Source: Pseudoselenomonas ruminantium (GTDB lineage: Bacteria > Bacillota > Negativicutes > Selenomonadales > Selenomonadaceae). From it: 47,762 nucleotides of DNA. The position numbers were made by a program, and so were the translations under genes. Shown piece after piece: positions 15,538-22,980 of the stretch (position 1 is its first letter; each line of letters starts with the position of its first letter). The stretch covers positions 1 to 47,762 of the forward strand of contig SVBZ01000030.1 in NCBI GenBank assembly GCA_015058575.1, given 5' to 3'. A model generated the notes under the pieces. That model had not been told where the DNA came from and ran no database searches. It saw only the letters and a program-made list of their open reading frames with translations.

Positions 15538-16002
15538 ATGGTTAAATTAGAGAAAAAACAGGTAAAAATCATCAGCGTATTGATTGCGATTGTATTTATC
15601 GGTTCTGTTGTAGCCTTAGCTTTGACGCAGTCGGGATCAGGGATTGCCAGCGCTGCCAGCTCGAATGTTGGTATCGTTGATTACAACCAGATCATGAGCC
15701 AGCATCCGCAGGTACAGACGGCCAACACGGAAATGCAGCAGGCTGTCCAGGATGCCCAGAAAGAGTTCGAGTCGAAGGCGGCAAACATGAACGACCAGGA
15801 AAAACACGACTATTATCAGCAGACACAGCAGCGTCTGCAGCAGAAACAGCAGGAACTGATGGAGCCGATCATGAAGAATGTTGAGGAATCCGTCAAGAAG
15901 GTGGCCGAGCAGAAGGGCCTTTCCGTTGTTCTGGAAAAGAGTGCAGTCGTTTATGGCGGCACGGACATCACGCAGGATGTTGTAAAACAGGTAAGCAAAT
16001 AA
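15538..16002 (+). CDS. skp: Skp/OmpH-family periplasmic chaperone, membrane-anchored
   Basis: Chaperone for unfolded outer-membrane proteins. At 154 residues it matches the usual Skp length. An N-terminal hydrophobic helix (about 10-30) is followed by GIVDYNQIMSQHPQVQTAN, a Gln/Lys-rich coiled coil (about 60-115), and a small C-terminal sheet (LSVVLEKSAVVYGGTDITQD), the standard Skp layout. The hydrophobic helix has no obvious cleavage site before SAASS, so it may be an anchor or a signal peptide. The start at 15538 follows AAAAGGAGA; an in-frame GTG-like start 63 bp upstream is unlikely. Confidence 0.9.
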   Translation: MVKLEKKQVKIISVLIAIVFIGSVVALALTQSGSGIASAASSNVGIVDYNQIMSQHPQVQTANTEMQQAVQDAQKEFESKAANMNDQEKHDYYQQTQQRLQQKQQELMEPIMKNVEESVKKVAEQKGLSVVLEKSAVVYGGTDITQDVVKQVSK

Positions 16003-16023
16003 AACGGGATATAGACCTGGAAA

Positions 16024-16057
16024 TACCGAGCCACTTGTTGTGCTCGGTACTTCTTTT
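16024..16057 (+). terminator. Hairpin with short T-run between two Skp-like genes
   Basis: TACCGAGC (16024-16031) and GCTCGGTA (16042-16049) are perfect arms, followed by CTTCTTTT. It may end or lower transcription after the first Skp-like gene, making that mRNA the more abundant one. Confidence 0.55.
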
Positions 16058-16072
16058 AGGGGGGAGACGGGC

Positions 16073-17209
16073 ATGGACGAGGAAAAAGCCACGGAGGATG
16101 GCGCTAGGAAAAGGCGCCGTAATATCGCGGTGGGCGCAATCGCTGCAATCGCATTGCTTGCAGCTGGTGCGGGAATCTTCCATAGCCTGGTTCGCCCGCC
16201 CGGAGAAAGCCAGCAAGAAAAGCTGGCTGCTGATGCTGGACTGATTGACTGGCAGAAGGTCATCGAGGCGCATCCTGATTACGCGAGGCTGGCGAATCTG
16301 CGCGAGGAATGCAAGGTGCTGGAGATGGAGACGAGTGAAGTTGGGGACATCTTCACGGTCAAGCCGCCGGAGCAGGATCCAAAGCCCTTAGAGGATTCGG
16401 TATGGGCGAAGAATGCTCTGGACATCGTCGGCCAGCGGGCTGAGATCGAGCGCAAAAGCAAACGTGTTGCAGCGGAGTATCGTGCGCAGACGGAAGCGGC
16501 CTATCAGGAGCAGAGCCGGGCTATTGATGAGGAGTATCTTAATGATATCCTGAATATCAATATCAAGCTCGACAATCAAGAAGCGATGCATAATCCGCTG
16601 GATTCAGATCAGCAATTGGCAGAAGAACGTGCCATCTGGCTGCAGCAGCGTGAGCAGCTGCAGCAGGAACGCGGGCAGCGTCAGCATGAGCTGAGACTGG
16701 CGTATGAGCAGCAGGTTGCACAGCATGTCCAGCAGGTCTTGGGACCGGAACTTGCTGCCTGGCGGGCAAATCTGCCGCAGCAGCAGGCCCGGCAGCAGGC
16801 AGAGACCACAGCGGCGCAAACCGAGGCGGACAAGCGCAATGCTGCGACTATGCAGAAGCAGGTGGAAATCGCACAGCAGGTTCAGCAGCGGCTGGCAAAA
16901 CGCCAGGAATTGCTGGCAAAGCAGGGAAAGCTGCAAGCGCTCGAGACACATATCATGAATGATGTGGCAGGCAGGGCTGCAAAGATAGCGATATTGCACC
17001 ATTTTACTTTGATACTGGTGGATCATCCCCATGTGCTTACGAGCTTTTTGCCGGATGCGGAGCAGGTCAACCCGCTGCAGCGTACGTATAGCCGGGCTAT
17101 TGGCGTGACAACGGTGGATGTGACCGATGAGCTTGTACAGGAAGTACAAACGCTTACGCCTGGCGGTGATGCGCAGGTTCAAGATACAGATGATACTAAA
17201 GGTTATTAA
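16073..17209 (+). CDS. Enlarged Skp/OmpH-like coiled-coil protein
   Basis: A 378-residue protein with one N-terminal membrane helix (about 20-40, NIAVGAIAAIALLAAGAGIF). After it comes a Skp-like beginning (GLIDWQKVIEAHPDYARL), then more than 200 residues of Gln/Glu/Arg-rich helix likely to be coiled coil. It ends with a Skp-like closing segment (KIAILHHFTLILVD, then GVTTVDVTDELVQEV). It is more than twice the usual Skp length, as if the tentacle helices had been lengthened. The start at 16073 follows AGGGGGGAG. Sits between two ordinary-sized Skp-like genes. Family membership is inferred from these end motifs; the function of the long helices is unknown. Confidence 0.7.
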   Translation: MDEEKATEDGARKRRRNIAVGAIAAIALLAAGAGIFHSLVRPPGESQQEKLAADAGLIDWQKVIEAHPDYARLANLREECKVLEMETSEVGDIFTVKPPEQDPKPLEDSVWAKNALDIVGQRAEIERKSKRVAAEYRAQTEAAYQEQSRAIDEEYLNDILNINIKLDNQEAMHNPLDSDQQLAEERAIWLQQREQLQQERGQRQHELRLAYEQQVAQHVQQVLGPELAAWRANLPQQQARQQAETTAAQTEADKRNAATMQKQVEIAQQVQQRLAKRQELLAKQGKLQALETHIMNDVAGRAAKIAILHHFTLILVDHPHVLTSFLPDAEQVNPLQRTYSRAIGVTTVDVTDELVQEVQTLTPGGDAQVQDTDDTKGY

Positions 17210-17229
17210 TAGAAAGAAGCGGATTACAG

Positions 17230-17679
17230 ATGAAATTACGCAAGAAATCAACAGCCCTGGTAATGGCGGCGTTTGCTTCCATGATGCTTATGAGTGGCTG
17301 TGGCCAGGCAAAAATCGGTTATATCGACGGTGAGCGGGTGACGAAAGAAGCACCGCAGATTGCATCATTGGTCGAAGAGGGAAATCAGAAGCTGCAGGAA
17401 GCGCAGACGCAGGCAGAGGCAGATCTCAAGCAGAAATTGCAGGAGAATCCGAACATGAGCCAGGAGGAGGCACAAAAGCTGCAGATGGATACGCAGCGTA
17501 AACTGCAGGGCCTCAATCAGTCATATGCTCTGCAGCTGCGTCAGAAGGTGGATGCGGCATTGGCTAAAGTGACCAAGGACAAAAAGCTGGATGCAGTAGT
17601 CAATAATTCCAAGGAGCAGCCAATTGCCATCATGGGGGCTACAGATGTGACGGATGATGTCATCAAAGAACTGCAGTAA
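17230..17679 (+). CDS. Skp/OmpH-family lipoprotein
   Basis: A 149-residue protein with a lipoprotein signal peptide: charged start, hydrophobic stretch and lipobox LMSGC, giving a lipidated Cys near residue 24. The mature part is Skp-like (KIGYIDGERVTKEAPQIASL, coiled coil, then KLDAVVNNSKEQPIAIMGAT and VTDDVIKEL). The third Skp-like gene in a row, differing from the others by lipid anchoring. lpxD follows after 21 bp, the skp-lpxD order known from proteobacteria too. Confidence 0.85.
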   Translation: MKLRKKSTALVMAAFASMMLMSGCGQAKIGYIDGERVTKEAPQIASLVEEGNQKLQEAQTQAEADLKQKLQENPNMSQEEAQKLQMDTQRKLQGLNQSYALQLRQKVDAALAKVTKDKKLDAVVNNSKEQPIAIMGATDVTDDVIKELQ

Positions 17680-17700
17680 GGATTAGATGGGAGAGGAATC

Positions 17701-18720
17701 ATGAAGAAAACGTTGCAGGAAATCGCCGATTTCCTTGGTGGCCGGGTGGTAGGTGATGCGGCCATCGAAATTCACGGTCTCGATAATATCGAGAGGGCAG
17801 GTGCCGCTGACCTGACCTTTGCTGTGGAACCGCACATTGAGGAAGCGAAGACCTGTCAGGCGGCTGCTGTCATGCTGCCGGAAGGGGTTGGAGAGTTTCC
17901 AAAGACAGCGCTTTATGTGGAAGAGCCGCGTGCGGCTTTTGCCAAACTTTTGGAGCTTTTTACGCCGAAACTTGAATTCCCGCAGGGGGTTAGCGATAAA
18001 GCGCATATCGGCAAGGATGTGAAGCTGGGCAAAGATGTTGTCATCATGCCATTTGCTGTGGTTGATGATCATGCGGTAATTGGTGATCGTGTTACTCTGT
18101 ACCCGCATACCTACATCGGCCAGTATGCCGAGGTGGATGATGACAGTGTGATTTATTCGAATGCAACGGTCCGTGAGCATTGCCGCGTAGGCAAGCGCTG
18201 TGTAATCCACAGCTCGGCGGTCATCGGTTCTGATGGATTTGGTTTCACGACCAAGGATGGTGTGCACACAAAGGTGCCGCAGGTTGGCAACGTCGTACTT
18301 GAGGATGATGTAGAAATCGGCGCTCATGATGGTATCGATCGTGCGGCTATGGGCTCGACGGTTATTGGCAAAGGAACGAAAATCGATAATCTCGTACATA
18401 TCGGCCATAACTGCAAGATAGGCCCGAATTGCTTGATTGTTGCTCAGACAGGTATTTCTGGTTCGACGACGGTTGGCCACAACGTTACTTTTGGCGGTCA
18501 GGTCGGTACAGTTGGGCATATCCATATCGGGGCCAATTCGGTATATGCAGCTCGTTCGGGCATCATCGGCAATATGCCGGAAGGCGTGTTCTGTGCGGGC
18601 TTCCCGGTGCAGCCGCATGCTGAGTGGCTGCGCATGCAGGCAGCTATGAAGCATTTGCCGGAGATGCATAAGAAGCTCAAGCAGCTCGAAAAGAAGCTCG
18701 CCAAGTACGAGAAAGAGTGA
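17701..18720 (+). CDS. lpxD: UDP-3-O-acylglucosamine N-acyltransferase LpxD
   Basis: Third step of Lipid A synthesis: N-acylation of UDP-3-O-acyl-GlcN from acyl-ACP. The 339-residue protein has the N-terminal LpxD uridine-binding domain (GGRVVGDAAIEIHGLDNIE, residues 13-31), then left-handed helix hexapeptide repeats from about 100 to 300. The active-site His lies in LVHIGHNCKIGPN (about 232-244). The C-terminal helix (LKQLEKKLAKYEK) is the usual one. Start ATG follows GGGAGAGG. The gene is closed by a strong terminator. Confidence 0.96.
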   Translation: MKKTLQEIADFLGGRVVGDAAIEIHGLDNIERAGAADLTFAVEPHIEEAKTCQAAAVMLPEGVGEFPKTALYVEEPRAAFAKLLELFTPKLEFPQGVSDKAHIGKDVKLGKDVVIMPFAVVDDHAVIGDRVTLYPHTYIGQYAEVDDDSVIYSNATVREHCRVGKRCVIHSSAVIGSDGFGFTTKDGVHTKVPQVGNVVLEDDVEIGAHDGIDRAAMGSTVIGKGTKIDNLVHIGHNCKIGPNCLIVAQTGISGSTTVGHNVTFGGQVGTVGHIHIGANSVYAARSGIIGNMPEGVFCAGFPVQPHAEWLRMQAAMKHLPEMHKKLKQLEKKLAKYEKE

Positions 18721-18737
18721 TTTCACTTAGTAACAGG

Positions 18738-18762
18738 CCTCCTCGTTTTGAGGAGGTTTTTT
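18738..18762 (+). terminator. Rho-independent terminator after lpxD
   Basis: CCTCCTC (18738-18744), loop GTTTT, GAGGAGG (18750-18756), then six T. It ends the unit begun upstream of skp, though read-through into the next gene is possible since no clear promoter is seen in the 33 bp that follow. Confidence 0.8.
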
Positions 18763-18795
18763 ACTGTGGTTACCGGAGCGATTAGGAGGAGGAAA

Positions 18796-19662
18796 ATGGT
18801 ATCATATTATCTGCTTAAAGCAATCAGTGCCATTGTCTGTCTGCTGCCGCGCGGATTCGTCGAGGCCATTGGGCAGGGGCTGGGCAATTTTGCCTGGCTG
18901 GTGATTCCGCGGAAGCGCAAAGTGCTGGCTCATGATCAGATCGTTGCTTGTTTAGGCGTTACGGATAAGGAAGCAGAGCGGATCGCAAAAGCCAGTGTCG
19001 TCCGCTTTGGGCCGATGTTGTTTGAAGTATTGCGGTTTCCAGTAATCAAGAAAAATCCGCAGGCGTATGTGCGCATCGAGGGGCTTGAAAAGCTGCAGCG
19101 GGGAATGGCCGAAGGACGCGGCGCTGTGATAGCTTCGGCGCATAGCGGCAACTGGGAACTTATGGGCGGTGCGTTTGCTATGGCAGGCATCCCGCTTGTC
19201 GGCGTAGCCATGAAGCAGAAATCGTCTGGTTCGGATCGGTTCATCAATGAGTACCGCACACTGATCGGCATGCATATCACTTACAAGACTGGCGTGCGGG
19301 AAATGTTTGATATGTTGAAGAAGGGATGGGCAATCGGTCTTATCATGGATCAGGATACGAACCTACATGATGGTCTCGTACTGGATTTTTTTGGACAGCC
19401 TACGAATTGTACGCCGGGCGCGGCGTCCATGGCTAGATTCCAGGATGTGCCGATCTTCACTTCGTTTATGCACCGTGATGCACAGGGGCAGCATACGCTG
19501 TTTGTCGAGGGACCGTTCCATGTGGAAAAGACAAAAGATAAACGCGAGGATGTCCGCCAGATGACACAATTCCTCACCCATGCCATCGAGAAACATGTGC
19601 GCAAATATCCCGAGGAGTGGTTCTGGCTGCATGACCGCTGGAAGTCTATTCGAGAGGAGTAG
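18796..19662 (+). CDS. LpxL/HtrB-family Lipid A acyltransferase (first copy)
   Basis: Adds a secondary acyl chain to Lipid A at the inner membrane. The 288-residue protein has an N-terminal hydrophobic segment, the catalytic HX4E motif in AHSGNWELMG (about residue 115), and the downstream family motif DQDTNLHDGLVLDFFG with TNCTPGAASMAR. It ends in PEEWFWLHDRWKS, the usual end of the family. The start at 18796 follows TTAGGAGGAGG; an upstream in-frame ATG at 18748 lies within the terminator loop and is not used. A second acyltransferase of the same family is at 31650. Which chain each adds cannot be read from sequence. Confidence 0.9.
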   Translation: MVSYYLLKAISAIVCLLPRGFVEAIGQGLGNFAWLVIPRKRKVLAHDQIVACLGVTDKEAERIAKASVVRFGPMLFEVLRFPVIKKNPQAYVRIEGLEKLQRGMAEGRGAVIASAHSGNWELMGGAFAMAGIPLVGVAMKQKSSGSDRFINEYRTLIGMHITYKTGVREMFDMLKKGWAIGLIMDQDTNLHDGLVLDFFGQPTNCTPGAASMARFQDVPIFTSFMHRDAQGQHTLFVEGPFHVEKTKDKREDVRQMTQFLTHAIEKHVRKYPEEWFWLHDRWKSIREE

Positions 19663-19673
19663 GTGGCCAGAAC

Positions 19674-19702
19674 TTGCGCAACCAGGCGTTGTCCGTTAAA
19701 AT
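19674..19702 (+). promoter_or_regulatory. Probable promoter of lpxC
   Basis: TTGCGC (19674-19679), 17-bp spacer, TAAAAT (19697-19702). It would start mRNA about 30 nt before the lpxC start. Confidence 0.5.
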
Positions 19703-19736
19703 AGAGAAGGGTAATTGATTGTCGGGAGGATTAATT

Positions 19737-20567
19737 TTGCAGAATCAGATTACACTAGCCACAGAGGCTTCCTATACCGGCGTCGGTCTGCATTCGGGAC
19801 GTGATGTCCACATGGTGTTGAAACCGGCTCCGGCAGATACCGGAATTGTCTTCATCCGCACGGATTTGCCGGAAAAGCCGCAGATCCATGCGGTGGCCAG
19901 CAACGTCACGTCGACGCTGCGGGCAACGACCGTGGAGGAAAATGGCCATAAGGTATTTACGATTGAGCATCTCATGAGTGCATTCCATGCTCAGGGCATC
20001 GATAATTGCTATGTGGAAATGGATTCGGAAGAGCCGCCGGTAGCTGATGGCTCGGCGCTGGCTTTTTTTGATCTCATGCAGCAGGCGGGGCGTCAGGAGC
20101 AGGCAGCAACGCGCCGTGAGATAGTGATTGATAAGGTATACCGCATCGATGATGAAGAGCATAAGCGCTTTGTCATGGTGCTTCCCTATGATGGGTTTCG
20201 TGTGAGCTTCACTTCGTTGAATCCGCACAAGCTTATCGGTGTGCAGTATGAGAACTTCGAAATCACGCCGGAAACGTATCATCGGGAAATAGCACCAGCG
20301 CGTACGATTGCCTATGAAAAGGAAATCAAGGCATTGCAGGAGATGGGGCTGGGCCTTGGCGGTACGCTGGACAACGTCATTGTCTATAATGACGAGGGTT
20401 GGCTGAACCCGCTGCATTTTGAAGATGAGCTCGTGCGCCATAAGATCCTCGATGTCATTGGCGATTTGCGGCTGGCTGGCCCCATACGCGGGCATGTCAT
20501 CGCGGTGGCTTCCGGCCATGCGCTGAACACACAGCTGGCGAAGAAGATAGCTGCTGAACTGGGATGA
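19737..20567 (+). CDS. lpxC: UDP-3-O-acyl-N-acetylglucosamine deacetylase LpxC
   Basis: Zinc enzyme for the committed step of Lipid A synthesis. The 276-residue protein has the opening ASYTGVGLHSG, the zinc His in TIEHLMSAFHAQGIDN (about residue 78), the SLNPHK block, and the C-terminal HKILDVIGDLRLAG carrying the second zinc His and the Asp. The start is TTG at 19737 with CGGGAGGA 7 nt upstream; a TTG at 19719 lies before that site. Followed by fabZ after 36 bp, a pairing seen in other bacteria, where lpxC and fabZ compete for the same precursor. Confidence 0.96.
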   Translation: MQNQITLATEASYTGVGLHSGRDVHMVLKPAPADTGIVFIRTDLPEKPQIHAVASNVTSTLRATTVEENGHKVFTIEHLMSAFHAQGIDNCYVEMDSEEPPVADGSALAFFDLMQQAGRQEQAATRREIVIDKVYRIDDEEHKRFVMVLPYDGFRVSFTSLNPHKLIGVQYENFEITPETYHREIAPARTIAYEKEIKALQEMGLGLGGTLDNVIVYNDEGWLNPLHFEDELVRHKILDVIGDLRLAGPIRGHVIAVASGHALNTQLAKKIAAELG

Positions 20568-20603
20568 AATTGAGTGGATTATTAAGAGGAAGAAGGAATA
20601 ACC

Positions 20604-21044
20604 ATGGTATTAGATATCAATGAGATTCAGAAGATCCTGCCGCATCGCCCGCCGATGCTGCTGGTGGACCGCATCATCGAGATCGATCCGATGAAGTCGG
20701 CTACAGGTATTAAGAATGTTACGATGATGGAGGACTTTTTCCGCGGTCATTTCCCGGGGCATCCGATCATGCCAGGCGTGCTGATCCTTGAGGCTATGGC
20801 ACAGGTCGGTGGTGTCATGATGTTGTATCCGGAAGAGAACCGTGGCAAACTGGCCTTGTTTGGCGGTATGGAGAATGTCAAGTTCAAACGCCAGGTTGTT
20901 CCTGGAGACCAGCTGGTGACGAAATCCCATATTGTCCGTGTACGTGGCGATTTTGGAATGCTGCATTGCGATGGCTATGTAGATGGGCAGCTTGCAGCAT
21001 CGGCTGATTTCAAGTTTGCCATGCGAGATGGCGATAAACTGTGA
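20604..21044 (+). CDS. fabZ: 3-hydroxyacyl-ACP dehydratase FabZ
   Basis: Dehydrates 3-hydroxyacyl-ACP in fatty acid elongation and so competes with LpxA for 3-hydroxyacyl-ACP. The 146-residue hot-dog fold protein shows ILPHRPPMLLVDRI, the catalytic His in GHFPGHPIMPGVL (about residue 49) and Glu in LEAMAQ (about 63). Start ATG follows AAGAAGGAA. Its place between lpxC and lpxA is the classical arrangement. Confidence 0.96.
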   Translation: MVLDINEIQKILPHRPPMLLVDRIIEIDPMKSATGIKNVTMMEDFFRGHFPGHPIMPGVLILEAMAQVGGVMMLYPEENRGKLALFGGMENVKFKRQVVPGDQLVTKSHIVRVRGDFGMLHCDGYVDGQLAASADFKFAMRDGDKL

Positions 21045-21123
21045 TTTTTACTTGTTTTTGCCAGAGAGAAAGAGATAATCTTTGTTCAACTCGATAAACG
21101 CCTGGATTTGCTGTCAAATGCGA

Positions 21124-21132
21124 TGTTAAAAT
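21124..21132 (+). promoter_or_regulatory. Possible extended -10 promoter upstream of lpxA
   Basis: TGTTAAAAT (21124-21132) matches the extended -10 form used elsewhere in this window, but no good -35 hexamer sits 17 bp before it. It lies in the 190-bp gap between fabZ and lpxA. Confidence 0.4.
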
Positions 21133-21177
21133 TTGAAGTTTACTAGGGAGTATATATAAAAGGACAGAGCAAAGAGG

Positions 21178-21208
21178 ACTGCCATTCTGTGTAAGCGGAA
21201 TGGCAGTT
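21178..21208 (+). terminator. Leader hairpin ahead of lpxA
   Basis: ACTGCCATTC (21178-21187) and GAATGGCAGT (21198-21207) are perfect 10-bp arms with a 10-nt loop, followed only by TTTA. It lies between the possible promoter at 21124 and the lpxA start, so it may attenuate lpxA transcription or protect the mRNA end. Confidence 0.5.
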
Positions 21209-21234
21209 TAGGATAGTTGAAGGAGTTGGAGTAG

Positions 21235-22050
21235 ATGAATACTGAGAATAACAGTATTACGAAGCATATACACGAAACCGCAATCGTAAAGCCTGGGGCA
21301 AAGATTGCGCCGAATGTTGAGATTGGCCCGTATTCGGTCATCGGCGAGAATGTGGAAATTGGCGAGGGGACTGTAATCGGTCCGCATGTCGTCATTACTG
21401 GCTGGACGGAAATCGGCAAAGACTGCCATATCTTCCAGGGAGCATCGATCGGCGAGGACCCGCAGGATCTCAAGTTCAAAGGGGAAAAGAGCTACACCTA
21501 TATCGGTGACCGCACGACCATCCGTGAGGGAGCGACGGTTCACCGTGCTACTGGCGAGGGTGAGGAGACGCGCATTGGCTGCGATTGCCTGCTTATGGCT
21601 TTGACGCATGTAGCGCATAATTGCGTGATTGGCAATCATGTCATCATGTCTAATCTGGCCAGCCTGGCCGGGCATGCAATCGTGGAAGACCGGGCTGTTA
21701 TCGGCGGCATGACCGGTGTGCATCAGTTTGTCAAGATTGGCCGCAATGCAATGGTAGGCGGTATGTCACGTCTGACGCAGGATGTCGTTCCGTACACGAT
21801 TGTCAATGGTCAGCCGGCGAAGGTCGTTGGCCTTAACAGCGTGGGAATTTCACGTGCGGGGATCAAGGTTGAGTCCCGCCGTAATCTCAAACAGGCATAC
21901 AAGATTCTCTACCGTTCGGGGCTGCGGATGCAGCAGGCCATTGCGGTTATTGAGCAGGAAGTCGATTCCTGTGAGGAAGTGGATCATCTGTTGCGCTTTT
22001 TGCGCAATGCTGAACGCGGCATTTGCCGTGAACGCCGCGAGGCTGAATAA
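21235..22050 (+). CDS. lpxA: UDP-N-acetylglucosamine O-acyltransferase LpxA
   Basis: First step of Lipid A synthesis: 3-O-acylation of UDP-GlcNAc. The 271-residue protein has hexapeptide repeats from the start (HETAIVKPGAKIAPNVEIGP) and the active-site His pair in THVAHNC (residues 124-130). It also has HQFVKIGRNAMVGGMSRL, typical of LpxA, and a helical C-terminus. Start ATG follows GAAGGAG. lpxI follows after 24 bp. Confidence 0.96.
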   Translation: MNTENNSITKHIHETAIVKPGAKIAPNVEIGPYSVIGENVEIGEGTVIGPHVVITGWTEIGKDCHIFQGASIGEDPQDLKFKGEKSYTYIGDRTTIREGATVHRATGEGEETRIGCDCLLMALTHVAHNCVIGNHVIMSNLASLAGHAIVEDRAVIGGMTGVHQFVKIGRNAMVGGMSRLTQDVVPYTIVNGQPAKVVGLNSVGISRAGIKVESRRNLKQAYKILYRSGLRMQQAIAVIEQEVDSCEEVDHLLRFLRNAERGICRERREAE

Positions 22051-22074
22051 CGATTAGTCAAGGGAGTTATCCGC

Positions 22075-22881
22075 ATGGAGAAGATTGGACTGCTGGCCGG
22101 CATAGGCTTCTTGCCGGTAGAGTGCGCCAAGGCAGCCAGAGCACAGGGCTATGAGGTCTATGTTGTCGCCTTGCTGCCGGAGACCGAGAAATGCCTGCAG
22201 GAATATGCGACAGATTATCAGGAAATCGGCGTATTCAAGGTGGGGAAAATTCTCAAGTATCTGCGCGATAAAGAAGTCACGCAGGTCACGATGATTGGCA
22301 AGGTTACGAAAGAGCTCCTGTATGCGCATAAGACGATGCCGGACTTCAAGACGATGCAGATCCTCATGAGTCTCAAGAATCGTAAGGATGATACGGTCAT
22401 GGAGGCACTGGTGGATGTCCTGGAGAAAAATACCGGGGCCAAGGTTGTCGACCAGACGGCGCTTATCCGTCCATTGATGCCAGCTGCTGGCACGTTGACG
22501 CGCCGGCAGCCTACGGCTGAGGAGCGCAAGGACATGGAGTTCGGTTTCAAGATGGCTAAGGAAATCGGACGCATGGATGTCGGACAGACGGTAGTAGTCA
22601 AAGATTTGGCCGTTATGGCCCTTGAGGCCATTGAGGGAACCGATGCCTGTATCCGCCGGGGCGGCCAGCTGGCCCGCGGTGGCGCTGTGGTGGCCAAAGT
22701 GGCCAAGCCGCAGCAGGATAAGCGTTTCGATGTGCCGGCTGTTGGCCTTACGACGCTTAAGACCATGGTGGAAGTCGGAGCAAAAGCGCTGGTCATCGAA
22801 GCTGGTGAGACGCTGCTGGTGGAGAAAGACAAGGTTTTGCAGCTGGCTGATGCCAACGATATCACCATTGTTGCGATGTGA
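22075..22881 (+). CDS. lpxI: UDP-2,3-diacylglucosamine pyrophosphatase LpxI
   Basis: Hydrolyses UDP-2,3-diacylglucosamine to lipid X and UMP. The 268-residue protein belongs to the LpxI (DUF1009) family: GLLAGIGFLPVECAKAARAQG at the N-terminus, ALEAIEGTDACIRRGG in the middle, and KPQQDKRFDVPAVGLTTL, which carries the conserved Asp. LpxI is unrelated to LpxH, which does the same step in E. coli. Its place between lpxA and lpxB fits. A strong terminator follows. Confidence 0.93.
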   Translation: MEKIGLLAGIGFLPVECAKAARAQGYEVYVVALLPETEKCLQEYATDYQEIGVFKVGKILKYLRDKEVTQVTMIGKVTKELLYAHKTMPDFKTMQILMSLKNRKDDTVMEALVDVLEKNTGAKVVDQTALIRPLMPAAGTLTRRQPTAEERKDMEFGFKMAKEIGRMDVGQTVVVKDLAVMALEAIEGTDACIRRGGQLARGGAVVAKVAKPQQDKRFDVPAVGLTTLKTMVEVGAKALVIEAGETLLVEKDKVLQLADANDITIVAM

Positions 22882-22887
22882 CTTAGA

Positions 22888-22930
22888 GACGCAGTGGATA
22901 CAAAAAATTGTGTCCACTTGCGTCTTTTTT
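22888..22930 (+). terminator. Rho-independent terminator after lpxI
   Basis: GACGCAGTGGATACA (from 22888) pairs with TGTGTCCACTTGCGTC (to 22924) with one bulge, followed by six T. It separates lpxA-lpxI from lpxB. Confidence 0.85.
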
Positions 22931-22933
22931 GTG

Positions 22934-22939
22934 TATAAT
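22934..22939 (+). promoter_or_regulatory. -10 box just behind the lpxI terminator
   Basis: A consensus TATAAT lies four bases beyond the T-run, but no good -35 at 16-18 bp. It may start the lpxB-msbA-waaA run. Confidence 0.4.
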
Positions 22940-22980
22940 AGAGAGTGGACTATTATGAAGAAATGCAGGAGGTGATTCGC

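Noticed and set aside
22945..22980. Upstream start for lpxB giving 12 extra residues
   Set aside because: The clear GCAGGAGGTGA site lies after it and before ATG 22981, and homologues begin near that ATG.
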